A stretch of DNA of 64,000 nt from positions 1 to 64,000 of the forward strand of contig NZ_CP040272.1 in NCBI RefSeq assembly GCF_013393905.1, read 5' to 3'. The notes under the pieces were generated by a model, which was given only the letters and a program-made list of their open reading frames with translations, made no database searches and was not told the origin of the DNA. The first letter of the stretch is position 1. Each line of letters opens with the position of its first letter. Below are positions 1 through 9,289 of the stretch, one piece after another. A program made the position numbers and the translations under genes. Origin of the DNA: Nostoc sp. C052. Lineage in GTDB: Bacteria > Cyanobacteriota > Cyanobacteriia > Cyanobacteriales > Nostocaceae.

Positions 1-1383
1 ATGGAAATTCCCATAGAAAGTCTGTGGAGTCAGGTACTAGAGCGCCTAAAGCTTGAATTATCCCGACCTACCTTTGAAACTTGGATCAAAACTGCTAGTG
101 CGGAGCGATTAGAAAATAATTGCTTGGTTATTCGCACTCCTAACCCATTTGCTCGTAATTGGTTGCAGAAGTATTACATCAATACCATTGCTCATGTAGT
201 ACAAGATATTCTTGGTCATCCGGTAGGAATTTACATTACTGTTGCTCAAGGTGATGAAGTTTCTCATTTTAGTGAACGAGAGGTTTCTTGGGAATTACCA
301 AATCCCAATACTATTTCTGAAGCTGTTCCTCATCATAATCATAAAACTACTGAATTAAACTCTAAATATGTCTTTTCCAGATTTGTAGTTGGTGCTAACA
401 ATCGGATGGCTCACGCAGCTTCTTTGGCAGTTGCAGAATCTCCAGGGAAAGAGTTCAATCCTTTGTTTTTATGCGGTGGTGTCGGTTTGGGTAAAACTCA
501 TCTCATGCAGGCTATTGGTCATTATCGCTGGGAAATTTGTCCTGATTGTAAAATATTTTATGTTTCTACTGAACAGTTTACTAATGATTTAATTACAGCG
601 ATTCGGAAGGATAGTATGCAGAGTTTCCGAGAGCATTACCGAGCCGCCGATCTTTTATTAGTTGATGATATTCAGTTTCTAGAAGGAAAAGAATACACTC
701 AAGAAGAATTTTTTTATACTTTTAATACTTTACATGAGGCTGGAAAACAAGTTGTCATTGCTTCTGACCGTCCTCCTAACCAGATTCCGAGTTTACAAGA
801 ACGTCTTTGTTCTCGGTTTTCTATGGGGTTAATCGCGGATATCCAAAAGCCGGATTTAGAAACGAGAATGGCAATTTTACAGAAAAAAGCTGAGGATGAA
901 AATATTAGTCTTCCCCGCGATGTGATTGAGTATATCGCTTCTAACTATACTTCTAATATTCGAGAATTAGAAGGAGCTTTAATTCGGGCGGTGGCTTATA
1001 TTTCTATTTGGGGTTTACCGATGACAGTAGAAAATATTACACCAGTTTTAGAACCGCCTAATGAAAAAATGGCAGCTACCCCAGAAGCTATTTTAAAGGT
1101 TGTGGCGGATAATTTTGATGTTTTAATAGACGACCTGAAAGGTAACTCGCGCCGAAGAGAGATTAGCTGGGCGCGTCAAATAGGGATGTATTTAATGCGT
1201 CAACATACATCCTTGAGTTTGCCGAGAATTGGCGAGGAATTTGGTGGTAAAGACCATACAACGGTGATTTACAGTTGTGATAAAATTACCCAACTTCACC
1301 AGAGCGATCGCACTCTAGCACAAACCCTACGCCAACTGAGCGATCGCATCAATATCACTAGCCGTTCCCAAAAACCATCATAA
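1..1383 (+). CDS. dnaA: Chromosomal replication initiator protein DnaA
   Basis: DnaA is the AAA+ ATPase that binds DnaA boxes and opens the origin. Visible features are a domain I-like N terminus (about 1-85), Walker A GGVGLGKT at 159-166, Walker B LLLVDD at 218-223, and the domain IV box-binding signature GGKDHTTV around 415-422. The length of 460 residues is normal for the family. The gene starts on the first base of the window, so its promoter and ribosome site are not visible; the start is supported by the usual [10 protein letters not shown] terminus. It is followed by a cluster of DnaA boxes rather than directly by dnaN. Identification is secure. Confidence 0.98.
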   Translation: MEIPIESLWSQVLERLKLELSRPTFETWIKTASAERLENNCLVIRTPNPFARNWLQKYYINTIAHVVQDILGHPVGIYITVAQGDEVSHFSEREVSWELPNPNTISEAVPHHNHKTTELNSKYVFSRFVVGANNRMAHAASLAVAESPGKEFNPLFLCGGVGLGKTHLMQAIGHYRWEICPDCKIFYVSTEQFTNDLITAIRKDSMQSFREHYRAADLLLVDDIQFLEGKEYTQEEFFYTFNTLHEAGKQVVIASDRPPNQIPSLQERLCSRFSMGLIADIQKPDLETRMAILQKKAEDENISLPRDVIEYIASNYTSNIRELEGALIRAVAYISIWGLPMTVENITPVLEPPNEKMAATPEAILKVVADNFDVLIDDLKGNSRRREISWARQIGMYLMRQHTSLSLPRIGEEFGGKDHTTVIYSCDKITQLHQSDRTLAQTLRQLSDRINITSRSQKPS

Positions 1384-1771
1384 AAATAGATGAAGTTTTC
1401 CACAACCCGCACTCTGAATAATTGGTTTAGATGGCTCAAGAATTAGTCAAGAATTAGTCAAGAATATTAAGTAACGTATAAAAATTGATTAAATTTAACT
1501 GAAATTGTGGAAAAAACTGTGGAAAACTTAGTATTTTCCTAGTTAAAATTAATTAAGTATAATTACCTTGTGGAAAAATATCAGAGTTTTTCCACAAGTT
1601 TTCCACAGATGTAAAGCAACTTGCCTAACGACTGCAACTGAACTGATTCTAACCTTGACAAATGGTTCACCCGATTGGGTGTATGCGATCGCAACATCCA
1701 GAACTACTCTGAAAGTAGAGCCACTTTTTTTTGCTGTTAGTGATCGTGCCGACAGCTAAAAAACTTTCACA
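1384..1771. other. Putative chromosomal origin (oriC) with DnaA-box cluster
   Basis: This AT-rich gap after dnaA holds six exact copies of TTTTCCACA or its complement: 1396-1404 (+), 1506-1514 (-), 1518-1526 (-), 1569-1577 (-), 1588-1596 (+) and 1599-1607 (+). This is one base from the E. coli DnaA box TTATCCACA. AT-rich stretches at about 1425-1500 and 1527-1568 could be unwinding elements. A 63-codon open frame at 1568-1759 runs through the boxes and is not believed to be a gene. Clustering beside dnaA is the classic origin arrangement; function is inferred. Confidence 0.8.
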
Positions 1772-4387
1772 ATGGCTATGATTGCCTTGAATATTATGCC
1801 AATTGCTTATATATCAAAGGGTCTAAGAGTGGATGAAACTGTAAAATCACCGCATAAAGCAGATTTTTCACCAGAGAAGATCACTCTCTTGGAAACAACT
1901 GCCGCCAATTTACCGGGGATGATTTTTCAAATCCTGCAACGGCAGGATGGTTCTATATTTATCTCTTATATTAGTTCTGGTTGTAAATATTTGTATGAAT
2001 TAGAACCAGAAGCTATACAGGCAGACTATCAGGTGCTATATAAACTGATTCATCCACAGGATATACAAGCTTTTGTAGAATCTATTACTGTTTGTCGCAC
2101 CACTGGTAAACCTTGGTATTGGGAAGGTCGGATCGTTACGCCTAGTGGGAAAGTTAAATGGATTCAAGTTACTTCGCAACCCGCAATACAAGAAGCAGGC
2201 AATTTGCTTTGGAATGGCTTAGTTATGGATATTACAGAGCAAAAACAAGCCCAAGAAAAATTGCAAGCGTGTGAGGCGCGCTATCAAGCCATTTTAAATG
2301 CTATCCCTGATTTGATGTTTCGTATCAGCCGTGATGGCGAGTATCTAGATTTGAAAAGTGAGGGAGCAAATGTCACTCTTTCGCGAGAAGAAATAGTTGG
2401 CAAACATTTAGAAGAGTTATTACCTAGTGATGTTGCAGCTATTAGCCAAGTAGCGATCGCTAAAACTTTAGATTCTGGAACTTTGCAAACTTGTGAATAT
2501 AAACTACCAACGCCTTTGGGAATCAGAGATTATGAGGCGCGGTTGGTAGTAAGTGGTCAAGATGAAGTCCTAGCAATTGTTCGGGACATCACAGATCGGA
2601 AACAAGGAGAAGTCGCTTTACAAAATCTTGCCCAAAAATTTGCCAAAGCTTTTAGTTGTAGCCCCGATTCAATTACTATTAGCACCTTACAAGAAGGATG
2701 TTTCATCGAAGTTAACGATAGTTTTGTAGAACTCTCAGGTTATGAACGAGATGAGGCGATTGGTAAAACTGCTTTTGAGTTAAATCTTTGGGTACACGAT
2801 CGCGATCGCCTGAATTTAGTACAGGAGTTGCAAACTACAGGAGTTGCTCGGAACTTGGAAATTGAATTTCGGCAAAAGTCCGGCGAGATAATTACAGCGC
2901 TGCTTTCAGCCGAAGTCATTGATTTAAACGGCATTTCCTGCATTTTAGCAGTGCATCACGACATTACAGAACGCAAACAGGTAGAAGCACAATTACGCCT
3001 TTGTGCCCAACGCGATCGCTTGTTGGCAGAAACCCTAGTACGAATTCGCTCTTCCCTTAACTTAGAAGAAATTCTCCAAACCACCGTCACGGAAGTCAGG
3101 CAATTTCTGCAAGCAGATCGAGTTTTCATTGCTTTAAACAATGCCAATTTGGGAATCAGAACTCTTGCCGAATCAGTAGATCCCAAGTATCCATCAGTCT
3201 CAGGGTGGTCTACTAATGATGAAGCTTATCTACAAGAATTACGAAACTTACTAAAAGATAATTTCGTGCGTGTCGTTGAAGACATTACGCAACTAACCAT
3301 ATCTCCGAAAGTCAAAGCACACTGCGATAAATTCCAAACCAAAGCTAGTCTGGCTATACCAATTATGCTAGATGACGAATTATTTGGGGCATTAATTGCC
3401 AATCAATGCTCCCGTGCGCGTCATTGGCAGCCAATAGAAATTGATTTGTTACAGCAGATGTCAGAACAGGTAGCGATCGCCATTCACCAAAGCCAGATAT
3501 ACCAAAAATTAGCAGAACTTAACACTAATTTAGAACACCAAGTAGAAGAACGAACAGCACAATTGCAACAGAAAATGCAAGAAGTTGAAAACTTGCATCG
3601 CGTCAAAGATGTTGTTTTGCATACTGTTGCCCACGATTTACGAACTTCGGTGATGGGTAACTTGATGGTGTTAAAGAATCTGTTAAATCAGGGAGTGGGG
3701 AGTGGGGAGCAGGGAGCAGGGGGCAGGGAGCAGGGGGAAAATTCCTCTCCTCTGCCCCCCGCACCCCGCCCCTCTACCTCTTTCCAATCCCCAATCCCAA
3801 TATCTCGCTCAATTATCGAGCGGATGATTCAAGGCAACGATCGCCAACTAACAATGATTAACTCATTGCTAGAAATTAATTCCTGTGAAAAACAGGGTAT
3901 GGAAATCAAACACGAACCTGTGCAACTTAGCACCCTAATGGGAGGAACATTTGCCCAGTTGGAACCAATGCTGACACAAAACCAAGCTACTCTGAAGAAC
4001 TTGGTTCCTGCCGATTTACCGTTAGTAATGGCAGATGGGACTAAGTTGCAGAAAGTTTTGGTAAATTTAATTACACATAGCTTGCACAATAATCCACCAG
4101 GATTAAACTTTACCCTCAGTGCCACCGTTGAGGCGGGAATGATTCGCATTCAGATTCAAGATGACGGTGTAGTAATGAGTAAACTAGAGTGCGATCGCCT
4201 CTTCGATCTTCACGTCCGCGATCCCCAAGACTGTTGCTCTACAAGTATTGGCTTAAAAATGTATCTTTGTCGGAAAGTTATTAAGGCGTATGGCGGCAAC
4301 ATTGGTGTTATTAGTAACCGCAAGCGTGGATTAACTTTTTGGTTTACACTACCTTTAGCAACTTCATCTGCAACAATTCACCCATAA
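1772..4387 (+). CDS. Multi-PAS/GAF histidine kinase with degenerate ATP-binding domain
   Basis: A soluble 871-residue sensor kinase homologue. Three PAS domains (about 38-165, 168-280, 283-405) are followed by a GAF domain (about 415-585), a short coiled coil and a DHp domain with the phospho-acceptor motif VAHDLR (His621). The catalytic domain looks damaged. The N box reads NLITHSLHNN, with His769 where Asn is expected. The DxGxG box reads DDGVV (797-801), with Val for the last Gly. The GLGLGL box reads SIGLKM. A G-rich dispersed repeat is inserted in frame after the first DHp helix (about residues 640-679). The next gene is an intact paralogue of the C-terminal half. It may be a pseudokinase or a decaying gene; the open frame itself is complete. 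Confidence 0.88.
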   Translation: MAMIALNIMPIAYISKGLRVDETVKSPHKADFSPEKITLLETTAANLPGMIFQILQRQDGSIFISYISSGCKYLYELEPEAIQADYQVLYKLIHPQDIQAFVESITVCRTTGKPWYWEGRIVTPSGKVKWIQVTSQPAIQEAGNLLWNGLVMDITEQKQAQEKLQACEARYQAILNAIPDLMFRISRDGEYLDLKSEGANVTLSREEIVGKHLEELLPSDVAAISQVAIAKTLDSGTLQTCEYKLPTPLGIRDYEARLVVSGQDEVLAIVRDITDRKQGEVALQNLAQKFAKAFSCSPDSITISTLQEGCFIEVNDSFVELSGYERDEAIGKTAFELNLWVHDRDRLNLVQELQTTGVARNLEIEFRQKSGEIITALLSAEVIDLNGISCILAVHHDITERKQVEAQLRLCAQRDRLLAETLVRIRSSLNLEEILQTTVTEVRQFLQADRVFIALNNANLGIRTLAESVDPKYPSVSGWSTNDEAYLQELRNLLKDNFVRVVEDITQLTISPKVKAHCDKFQTKASLAIPIMLDDELFGALIANQCSRARHWQPIEIDLLQQMSEQVAIAIHQSQIYQKLAELNTNLEHQVEERTAQLQQKMQEVENLHRVKDVVLHTVAHDLRTSVMGNLMVLKNLLNQGVGSGEQGAGGREQGENSSPLPPAPRPSTSFQSPIPISRSIIERMIQGNDRQLTMINSLLEINSCEKQGMEIKHEPVQLSTLMGGTFAQLEPMLTQNQATLKNLVPADLPLVMADGTKLQKVLVNLITHSLHNNPPGLNFTLSATVEAGMIRIQIQDDGVVMSKLECDRLFDLHVRDPQDCCSTSIGLKMYLCRKVIKAYGGNIGVISNRKRGLTFWFTLPLATSSATIHP
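3690..3808 (+). repeat. G-rich dispersed repeat inserted in kinase coding sequence
   Basis: Units such as GGGAGTGGGGAGCAGGG are followed by a C-rich complementary half (CTCTGCCCCCCGC, then CCAATCCCCAATCCC). This is the kind of sequence found between genes in Nostoc-type genomes; here it is in frame and adds about 40 residues between DHp helices 1 and 2. A shorter version lies at the same position in the next kinase (5758-5848). Confidence 0.85.
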
Positions 4388-4577
4388 ATCACCAAAAAAT
4401 GAGAGGGTGTTAATTATGGCAATATAAAACCTCTTGCAAAAGTGCTTTTTGCACTCTTGTGGGAAAAGGGTAAAGGTTAAAGGGTAAGGGTGAAATACAA
4501 AACCTTTACCCTTTCCCCCTTTTCCTTTTCCCTACTTCTGCAAGAAGTCTATTGAGTAAGGGAAACACCCTCAAGGT
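4388..4577. repeat. Inverted repeats between the two kinase genes
   Basis: A short hairpin AGTGC-TTTTT-GCACT lies at 4441-4455. A longer inverted repeat pairs GGGAAAAGGGTAAAGGTT (4461-4478) with AACCTTTACCCTTTCCC (4501-4517). It could end transcription of the first kinase or simply be a dispersed element; a relative rich in the same pyrimidine and purine runs lies after the CRISPR array. Confidence 0.6.
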
Positions 4578-6410
4578 ATGGGCAAAGTTGCTCGGATGCT
4601 AATGGCTACTCCATTTAGAACAGTGCAAAGCTGGTGGAGAAAAACCTTTTCTGCACCAACAACAGATGAAATCACTACTCTTTACAAAGATTGGCGTAAC
4701 CGTTTTTTGTGGCAGAGATTACGTTTATGGTTATGGCTAGCGCTGATTTGTCTGTTGTCTTTTACTTTGCGAGACATTTACGGCTTGTTTTTCCCTTTTC
4801 AAGAGTTGGAAAGTCTGCCAGAAGTACTTAGAACTCAACGCCTTGTAATTAATATTGCAATGCTGGCAAGTATAATTATATGCTTTGCCTTACATAAGAC
4901 TAAGTTAGGTCGTCATCATCCAGATTTATTATTTTTGGGGTCTTCTTGGTCAATTAGTCTAGCATCGCAGTTGTTTGCAACTCTTAGAGGTTTCGCACTA
5001 CCCGATACCATTGGTTGGTCGCTGCTGTTTTTGAGCCAAGCTGTGTTGATGCCCGTTTGCTGGATTCTTCACTTGTTGACTCAAGTGAGTGTGCTGGTTT
5101 ACTATTTTGGTGTGAATACGGCACTTGGACTAAAAACACCAATCCCCGAACATCCAGAAATATATAATGTAACCTTCATTTTATACATTTTTTGGTTTTG
5201 TATTATATGTGATATCGGTGTTTATCTGTACGATCGCCTGCAACGCTCTGAGTTTTACGCCCGTCAAGAACTAGAATTTGCCTATCAGAAACTCAAGGTT
5301 GCAGAAGCTAAATATCGCAGCATTTTTGAAAATGCCGTTGAAGGGATTTTTCAAAGCAGTCCCAATGGTCGTTATATTACAGCAAATCCTGCTTTAGCAC
5401 GAATTTATGGCTATTCCTTACCGGAGGAAGTGACAGCAAATTTCACTGATATTGAGCAATTGTACGTCGATCCGAACCGCCGGGCAGAATTTGTGCGCCT
5501 GATGGAAAAGTATGGCAGTGTTTCGGAATTTGAGTCCCAAGTTTATCGCCGAGACGGGAGTATTGTCTGGATTTCGGAAAAAGCTTATGCAGTGCTTGAC
5601 GAACAGGGAAAACTCCTTTACTACGAAGGTTTGATAGAAGATATTACCCAGCGTAAGCAAACTGAAGAAGAACTAAGAGTATTTTTCCATGCCGTTTCCC
5701 ACGACTTACGCAATCCAGTGCTTGGTACTTTAATGGTATTGAAGAATTTGCTAAATCAGGGAGTGGGGAGTGGGGAGCAGGGGGAAAATTCCTCTCCTCT
5801 GCCCCCCGCATCCCGCCCCTCTGCCTCTTCCCAATCCCCAATCCCCGTTTCACGCTCAATTTTAGAGCGGATGATTCAAAGTAGCGATCGCCAACTGAAC
5901 TTAATTAATTCGTTGATGGAAACTCATATTAGCGAGGTGCGGGGTGTTGTTTTGCAATATCAATCAGTACAATTACTGACAGTTGTCAAAGCTGCGATCG
6001 CTGATTTAGAGCCATTACTAGCACAAAATCAAGCCAAGCTGACAAATCTGGTATCCGCAGATTTGCCTTTGGTGAATGCCGATCCTACGCAACTATGGCG
6101 AGTTTTTTCTAACTTAATTGTCAATGCTTTGAAACATAATCCCCCTGGATTGCTCTTGACAATCAATGCTACCCGTAAGGATGACATGATTTACTGTACT
6201 GTCAGTGATAACGGCGTAGGAATTAGTAAACAACAAAGCGATCGGCTTTTTGACCTTTACTTTCGGGGTGCAAATATCGGCAATTCTGTAGGCTTGGGAT
6301 TAGGGTTGTATTTGTGTAAGCAAATCATCCATGCTCACGGCGGTGAAATTGGTGTCAACAGTGCATTGAATGCAGGGGCAACATTCTGGTTTACCTTACC
6401 TATTAGCTGA
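4578..6410 (+). CDS. Membrane PAS histidine kinase
   Basis: A 610-residue sensor kinase. The N terminus has about six hydrophobic segments (roughly 38-215), followed by a PAS domain (about 245-365), a DHp domain with VSHDLR (His375) and an intact HATPase domain: N box NLIVNALKHN (Asn516), DNGVG (544-548), GLGLGLYL. The C-terminal half is closely paralogous to the preceding kinase, including the same G-rich in-frame insertion (about residues 394-424). No adjacent response regulator is present, so its partner is unknown. All catalytic motifs are present, so it should be active. Confidence 0.93.
   Translation: MGKVARMLMATPFRTVQSWWRKTFSAPTTDEITTLYKDWRNRFLWQRLRLWLWLALICLLSFTLRDIYGLFFPFQELESLPEVLRTQRLVINIAMLASIIICFALHKTKLGRHHPDLLFLGSSWSISLASQLFATLRGFALPDTIGWSLLFLSQAVLMPVCWILHLLTQVSVLVYYFGVNTALGLKTPIPEHPEIYNVTFILYIFWFCIICDIGVYLYDRLQRSEFYARQELEFAYQKLKVAEAKYRSIFENAVEGIFQSSPNGRYITANPALARIYGYSLPEEVTANFTDIEQLYVDPNRRAEFVRLMEKYGSVSEFESQVYRRDGSIVWISEKAYAVLDEQGKLLYYEGLIEDITQRKQTEEELRVFFHAVSHDLRNPVLGTLMVLKNLLNQGVGSGEQGENSSPLPPASRPSASSQSPIPVSRSILERMIQSSDRQLNLINSLMETHISEVRGVVLQYQSVQLLTVVKAAIADLEPLLAQNQAKLTNLVSADLPLVNADPTQLWRVFSNLIVNALKHNPPGLLLTINATRKDDMIYCTVSDNGVGISKQQSDRLFDLYFRGANIGNSVGLGLGLYLCKQIIHAHGGEIGVNSALNAGATFWFTLPIS
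5758..5848 (+). repeat. G-rich dispersed repeat in the second kinase
   Basis: This is a shorter version of the repeat at 3690-3808 (GGGAGTGGGGAGTGGGG, then a C-rich half and CCAATCCCCAATCCCC). It sits in frame at the homologous point of the DHp domain, right after the codons for LKNLLNQ. The shared position indicates insertion before the gene duplication, or later gene conversion. Confidence 0.85.
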
Positions 6411-6502
6411 GTGGAGTACTGGTTTTATCTAATACTCATTCCTCAATGCCTCCATAGCCATCCTAGAAACGATAAGATCGAAAATAAATTCATGCTGTGT
6501 TT

Positions 6503-7279
6503 ATGGCAACCCAACTCAGCCAAGCCAAATCACCAAAAGAACTGGTAATCACCTGGGAAGCCTTACCCAAGGATTTTCAACTAGAGGATGAACCAGTGGA
6601 GAATACAGGTCAGCCGCTTTTGGCTGGTGCTTTGCGTGAAAGCCTAGAAATCAGTGGATTCATTCAACCCCAGATGTTGATCGCTTCTAACTTTGGTCTT
6701 TGTGCAACAGTCAACGGGCAATTTATCGCCAAAGCACCTGACTGGGTTTATGTGCCATTGGTTAATGAAATTGTGGGTAATCGCAAAAGTTATACACCCA
6801 ATTTAGAAGGAAATATCCCCGCGATCGCTATCGAATTTTTATCCGATACCGAGGGCGGAGAATATTCAGTAAAGCGAAGTTATCCACCGGGAAAATGGTT
6901 TTTCTACGAGCATATTTTGCAGATTCCTATCTACATCATTTTTGAACCTAATGGCGGTTTATTAGAATATTATCAACTAGAAAATCAACGCTATGAGTTA
7001 AAGCTACCCGATGAAAATGGTCGTCATTGGATTGATGCAATGGGCTTATTTTTGGGAACTTGGCAAGGAACAAAAGAAGGGCGAACTGGTTATTGGTTGC
7101 GCTGGTGGGATCAAGCTGGGAATTTGTTACCGTGGGCTGTGGAACAGATTGAACAAGAACGCCAACGCGCTGAACAAGAAAGTCAACGTGCTGAACAAGA
7201 ACGTCAGCAAAAAGAAAGACTAATTGCTTATTTACAATCTCAGGGTATTGATCCAAATAATTTGCCCCAGTTCGAGTAG
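6503..7279 (+). CDS. Uma2 family (DUF820) putative endonuclease
   Basis: A member of the Uma2/DUF820 PD-(D/E)XK-like family, which is greatly expanded in cyanobacteria and mostly uncharacterised. The core APDWVYVP ... IAIEFLSDTEG ... YIIFEPNGGLLEYYQLENQRYEL is recognisable. The C terminus has a charged heptad-like run (EQERQRAEQESQRAEQERQQ) and the common ending about LIAYLQSQGIDPNNLP. I chose the ATG at 6503 over the upstream in-frame GTG at 6497 because MATQ is the usual Uma2 start. A degenerate copy of its 5' end lies just downstream. Confidence 0.88.
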   Translation: MATQLSQAKSPKELVITWEALPKDFQLEDEPVENTGQPLLAGALRESLEISGFIQPQMLIASNFGLCATVNGQFIAKAPDWVYVPLVNEIVGNRKSYTPNLEGNIPAIAIEFLSDTEGGEYSVKRSYPPGKWFFYEHILQIPIYIIFEPNGGLLEYYQLENQRYELKLPDENGRHWIDAMGLFLGTWQGTKEGRTGYWLRWWDQAGNLLPWAVEQIEQERQRAEQESQRAEQERQQKERLIAYLQSQGIDPNNLPQFE

Positions 7280-7317
7280 GGGCTATTTACCATCAAAGAA
7301 TGATATAGCGTTTCCAG

Positions 7318-7381
7318 GAAGCGATAAGATCAAAAATAAATTTATGCTGTGTTTACGACAACCCAACCCAGTCAAGCTAAG
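7318..7381 (+). pseudogene. Relic of a duplicated Uma2 gene 5' end
   Basis: About 64 bp strongly resemble 6464-6531, covering the leader and first codons of the Uma2 gene. Shared blocks include CGATAAGATC, AAAATAAATT and ATGCTGTGTTTA. The start codon is changed from ATG to ACG and the similarity stops soon afterwards. It looks like what is left of a tandem duplication. Confidence 0.7.
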
Positions 7382-7433
7382 GGGTGGCTCTTGAACCTTC
7401 CCCCAAAAATATCAAAATTGCTACGTTAATACG

Positions 7434-7460
7434 AGCTAGAGGATGTAGAAACCTCTAGCT
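7434..7460. terminator. Perfect 9-bp hairpin between convergent genes
   Basis: AGCTAGAGG (7434-7442) pairs perfectly with CCTCTAGCT (7452-7460) across a 9-nt loop. It lies between the ends of the Uma2 gene (+) and icd (-). There is no T run, so a role as a terminator is only a guess. Confidence 0.4.
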
Positions 7461-7508
7461 TAGTAGTTCGTTCAGCGTGTCGCAGACAAGCCAGCTAGAG
7501 ATAGTTCT

Positions 7509-8933
7509 TCATTCAAAATGCTGAATAATTGCCTCAGCAAATTCAGAACATTTTAATGGTTCAACTGGTGGTTCTAGCAACCGGGCTAAATCGTAGGTGA
7601 CTTGACTATTTGCGATCGCATCGCTTAAACCTTTCTTAATTAGGTCTGCGGCTTCTTGCCAACCCAAAAATTCCAGCATCATCACACCAGACAAAATCAC
7701 TGAACCAGGATTGATCCGATCCAATCCGGCGTGTTTGGGTGCAGTGCCGTGGGTAGCTTCAAATATGGCACTAGAGTCACCAATATTTGCCCCTGGGCCC
7801 ATTCCCAATCCGCCAACAATGGCAGCAGCGGCATCAGACAAATAATCGCCGTTCAAGTTCATCGTCGCCAGAATCGAATATTCATCCGGTCTGGTTTGGA
7901 TTTGTTGAAAAATACTGTCAGCAATCCGGTCATTCACCAAAACTTTATCTTTCCATTTGCCCTCGCCGTGGGTTGACCAAATTGTGTTAAGAACAGTTTC
8001 GACTTCCTTGACAACTTGCGCTTTCTTGTCTGGGGTAAGATTATCAAACCCTGGCTCAATCTGGCGGGCGTTTTCTTCCAAGGAAATATTCGGATTTTTT
8101 TCCTTGTTACTCAAAATCCAAGATTCCTGTTCAGTGACAGTTTCTTGGCGAAATTCACTGGTTGCTAGTTCATAACCCCAGTCGCGGAAAGCGCCTTCGG
8201 TGTACTTCATAATGTTCCCCTTATGCACCAAAGTCACTTGTTGCTTATTTTTGGGCAATAGCAAGGCGTGTTTGATAGCACGTCTAACTAGGCGTTGGGA
8301 ACCAGTTTTACTGATGGGTTTGATGCCAATACCAGAATCAAGAGGAATGCGTTTTTTCCCGTGTTCTGGGGTGGCGGGGATTAGTTCTTCGTTAAGAATC
8401 TTAATTAAGCGATCGCCGATTTCGCTACCTTGTCGCCACTCAATCCCTAAATAAATATCTTCTGTATTTTCCCGATAAACAATTACATCCAGCTTTTCGG
8501 GATTTTTGTGGGGTGAGGGTGTACCTGCATAGTAACGGCAAGGACGCACGCAGGCATACAAGTCAAAAATTTGCCGTAATGCCACATTTAAAGAACGAAT
8601 TCCCCCACCAATGGGAGTAGTCAAAGGCCCTTTAATAGCTACACCATATTCTTCAATTGCCGTGAGAGTATCTTGAGGTAAATACTGATAAGTACCGTAT
8701 AAATCGCAAGCTTCGTCTCCAGCGTAAACCTTGAACCAGCTAATTTGACGCTGACCCTGATATGCTTTAGCTACCGCAGCATCGAGGACTTTTTGGGTAG
8801 CAGGCCAGATGTCTATACCTGTGCCGTCGCCGCGAATAAAGGGGATAATTGGATTGTCCGGTACGATAGGTTCACCATTTTTGAAGGTGATTTTTGCTCC
8901 GGCTGCGGGGGGGGTAATCTTTTCGTACATCAT
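7509..8933 (-). CDS. icd: NADP-dependent isocitrate dehydrogenase
   Basis: Converts isocitrate to 2-oxoglutarate, the carbon skeleton for ammonium assimilation in cyanobacteria, which lack a standard complete TCA cycle. The 474-residue protein shows the substrate loop [12 protein letters not shown] and the family signature [17 protein letters not shown] followed by the [19 protein letters not shown] segment. Its length matches cyanobacterial enzymes. A Shine-Dalgarno TAGGAGT lies a few bases before the first of two consecutive ATGs (8933). Regulation by NtcA would be expected, but no exact GTA-N8-TAC site was found just upstream. Confidence 0.97.
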   Translation of the reverse strand: MMYEKITPPAAGAKITFKNGEPIVPDNPIIPFIRGDGTGIDIWPATQKVLDAAVAKAYQGQRQISWFKVYAGDEACDLYGTYQYLPQDTLTAIEEYGVAIKGPLTTPIGGGIRSLNVALRQIFDLYACVRPCRYYAGTPSPHKNPEKLDVIVYRENTEDIYLGIEWRQGSEIGDRLIKILNEELIPATPEHGKKRIPLDSGIGIKPISKTGSQRLVRRAIKHALLLPKNKQQVTLVHKGNIMKYTEGAFRDWGYELATSEFRQETVTEQESWILSNKEKNPNISLEENARQIEPGFDNLTPDKKAQVVKEVETVLNTIWSTHGEGKWKDKVLVNDRIADSIFQQIQTRPDEYSILATMNLNGDYLSDAAAAIVGGLGMGPGANIGDSSAIFEATHGTAPKHAGLDRINPGSVILSGVMMLEFLGWQEAADLIKKGLSDAIANSQVTYDLARLLEPPVEPLKCSEFAEAIIQHFE

Positions 8934-9289
8934 TCACACACTCCTAATCGATACGCTGCTATTCAAAAAATCTTTATGTGGCAGGCTTGTATTTTGGGTA
9001 CTGGGGATTGGGTATTGGGGATTGGAAAGAGACAGGAAGTGATTTTTTCAATAATTCACCCTTGTCCTCCATGTCCCTTCAGTCGTAGTCCCCAGTCCCT
9101 AATCCCTAGTCTCCAGATTTTCCCCCTATTCCCCTTGTACATTATTTGGGGATTAAGTGTGAGATTTCAGTGAAGCGATCGCAATTTTGTACGATCAAAA
9201 ATAGTAAACTACTTTTCGCTATCAGTGCTTCACTTTAGAGAAGCCCAATAGCTTACCGCTCTTTCACTGACCGCTAAAACGAGAATGGC
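8934..9289. other. Divergent icd/gun4 intergenic region with dispersed repeats
   Basis: This gap separates the divergent icd and gun4 genes and must carry both promoters. It contains GGGGATTGGGTATTGGGGA-type units near 9003-9028 and their pyrimidine-rich counterpart (CCCTAATCCCTAGTC, about 9098-9112), which together form an imperfect inverted repeat. A HIP1-like GCGATCGC lies at 9175-9182. No further coding sequence is visible. Confidence 0.6.

Noticed and set aside
1568..1759. Open frame of 63 codons across the DnaA boxes
   Set aside because: Begins inside the box cluster, has no ribosome site, no recognisable sequence, and is explained by the origin region.
7434..7460. Hairpin as tRNA or small RNA gene
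   Set aside because: Only one simple stem is present, with no cloverleaf and no promoter.
8934..9289. NtcA site upstream of icd
   Set aside because: The nearest match (GTA-N7-TAC around 8990-9001) has the wrong spacing and sits in a repeat.
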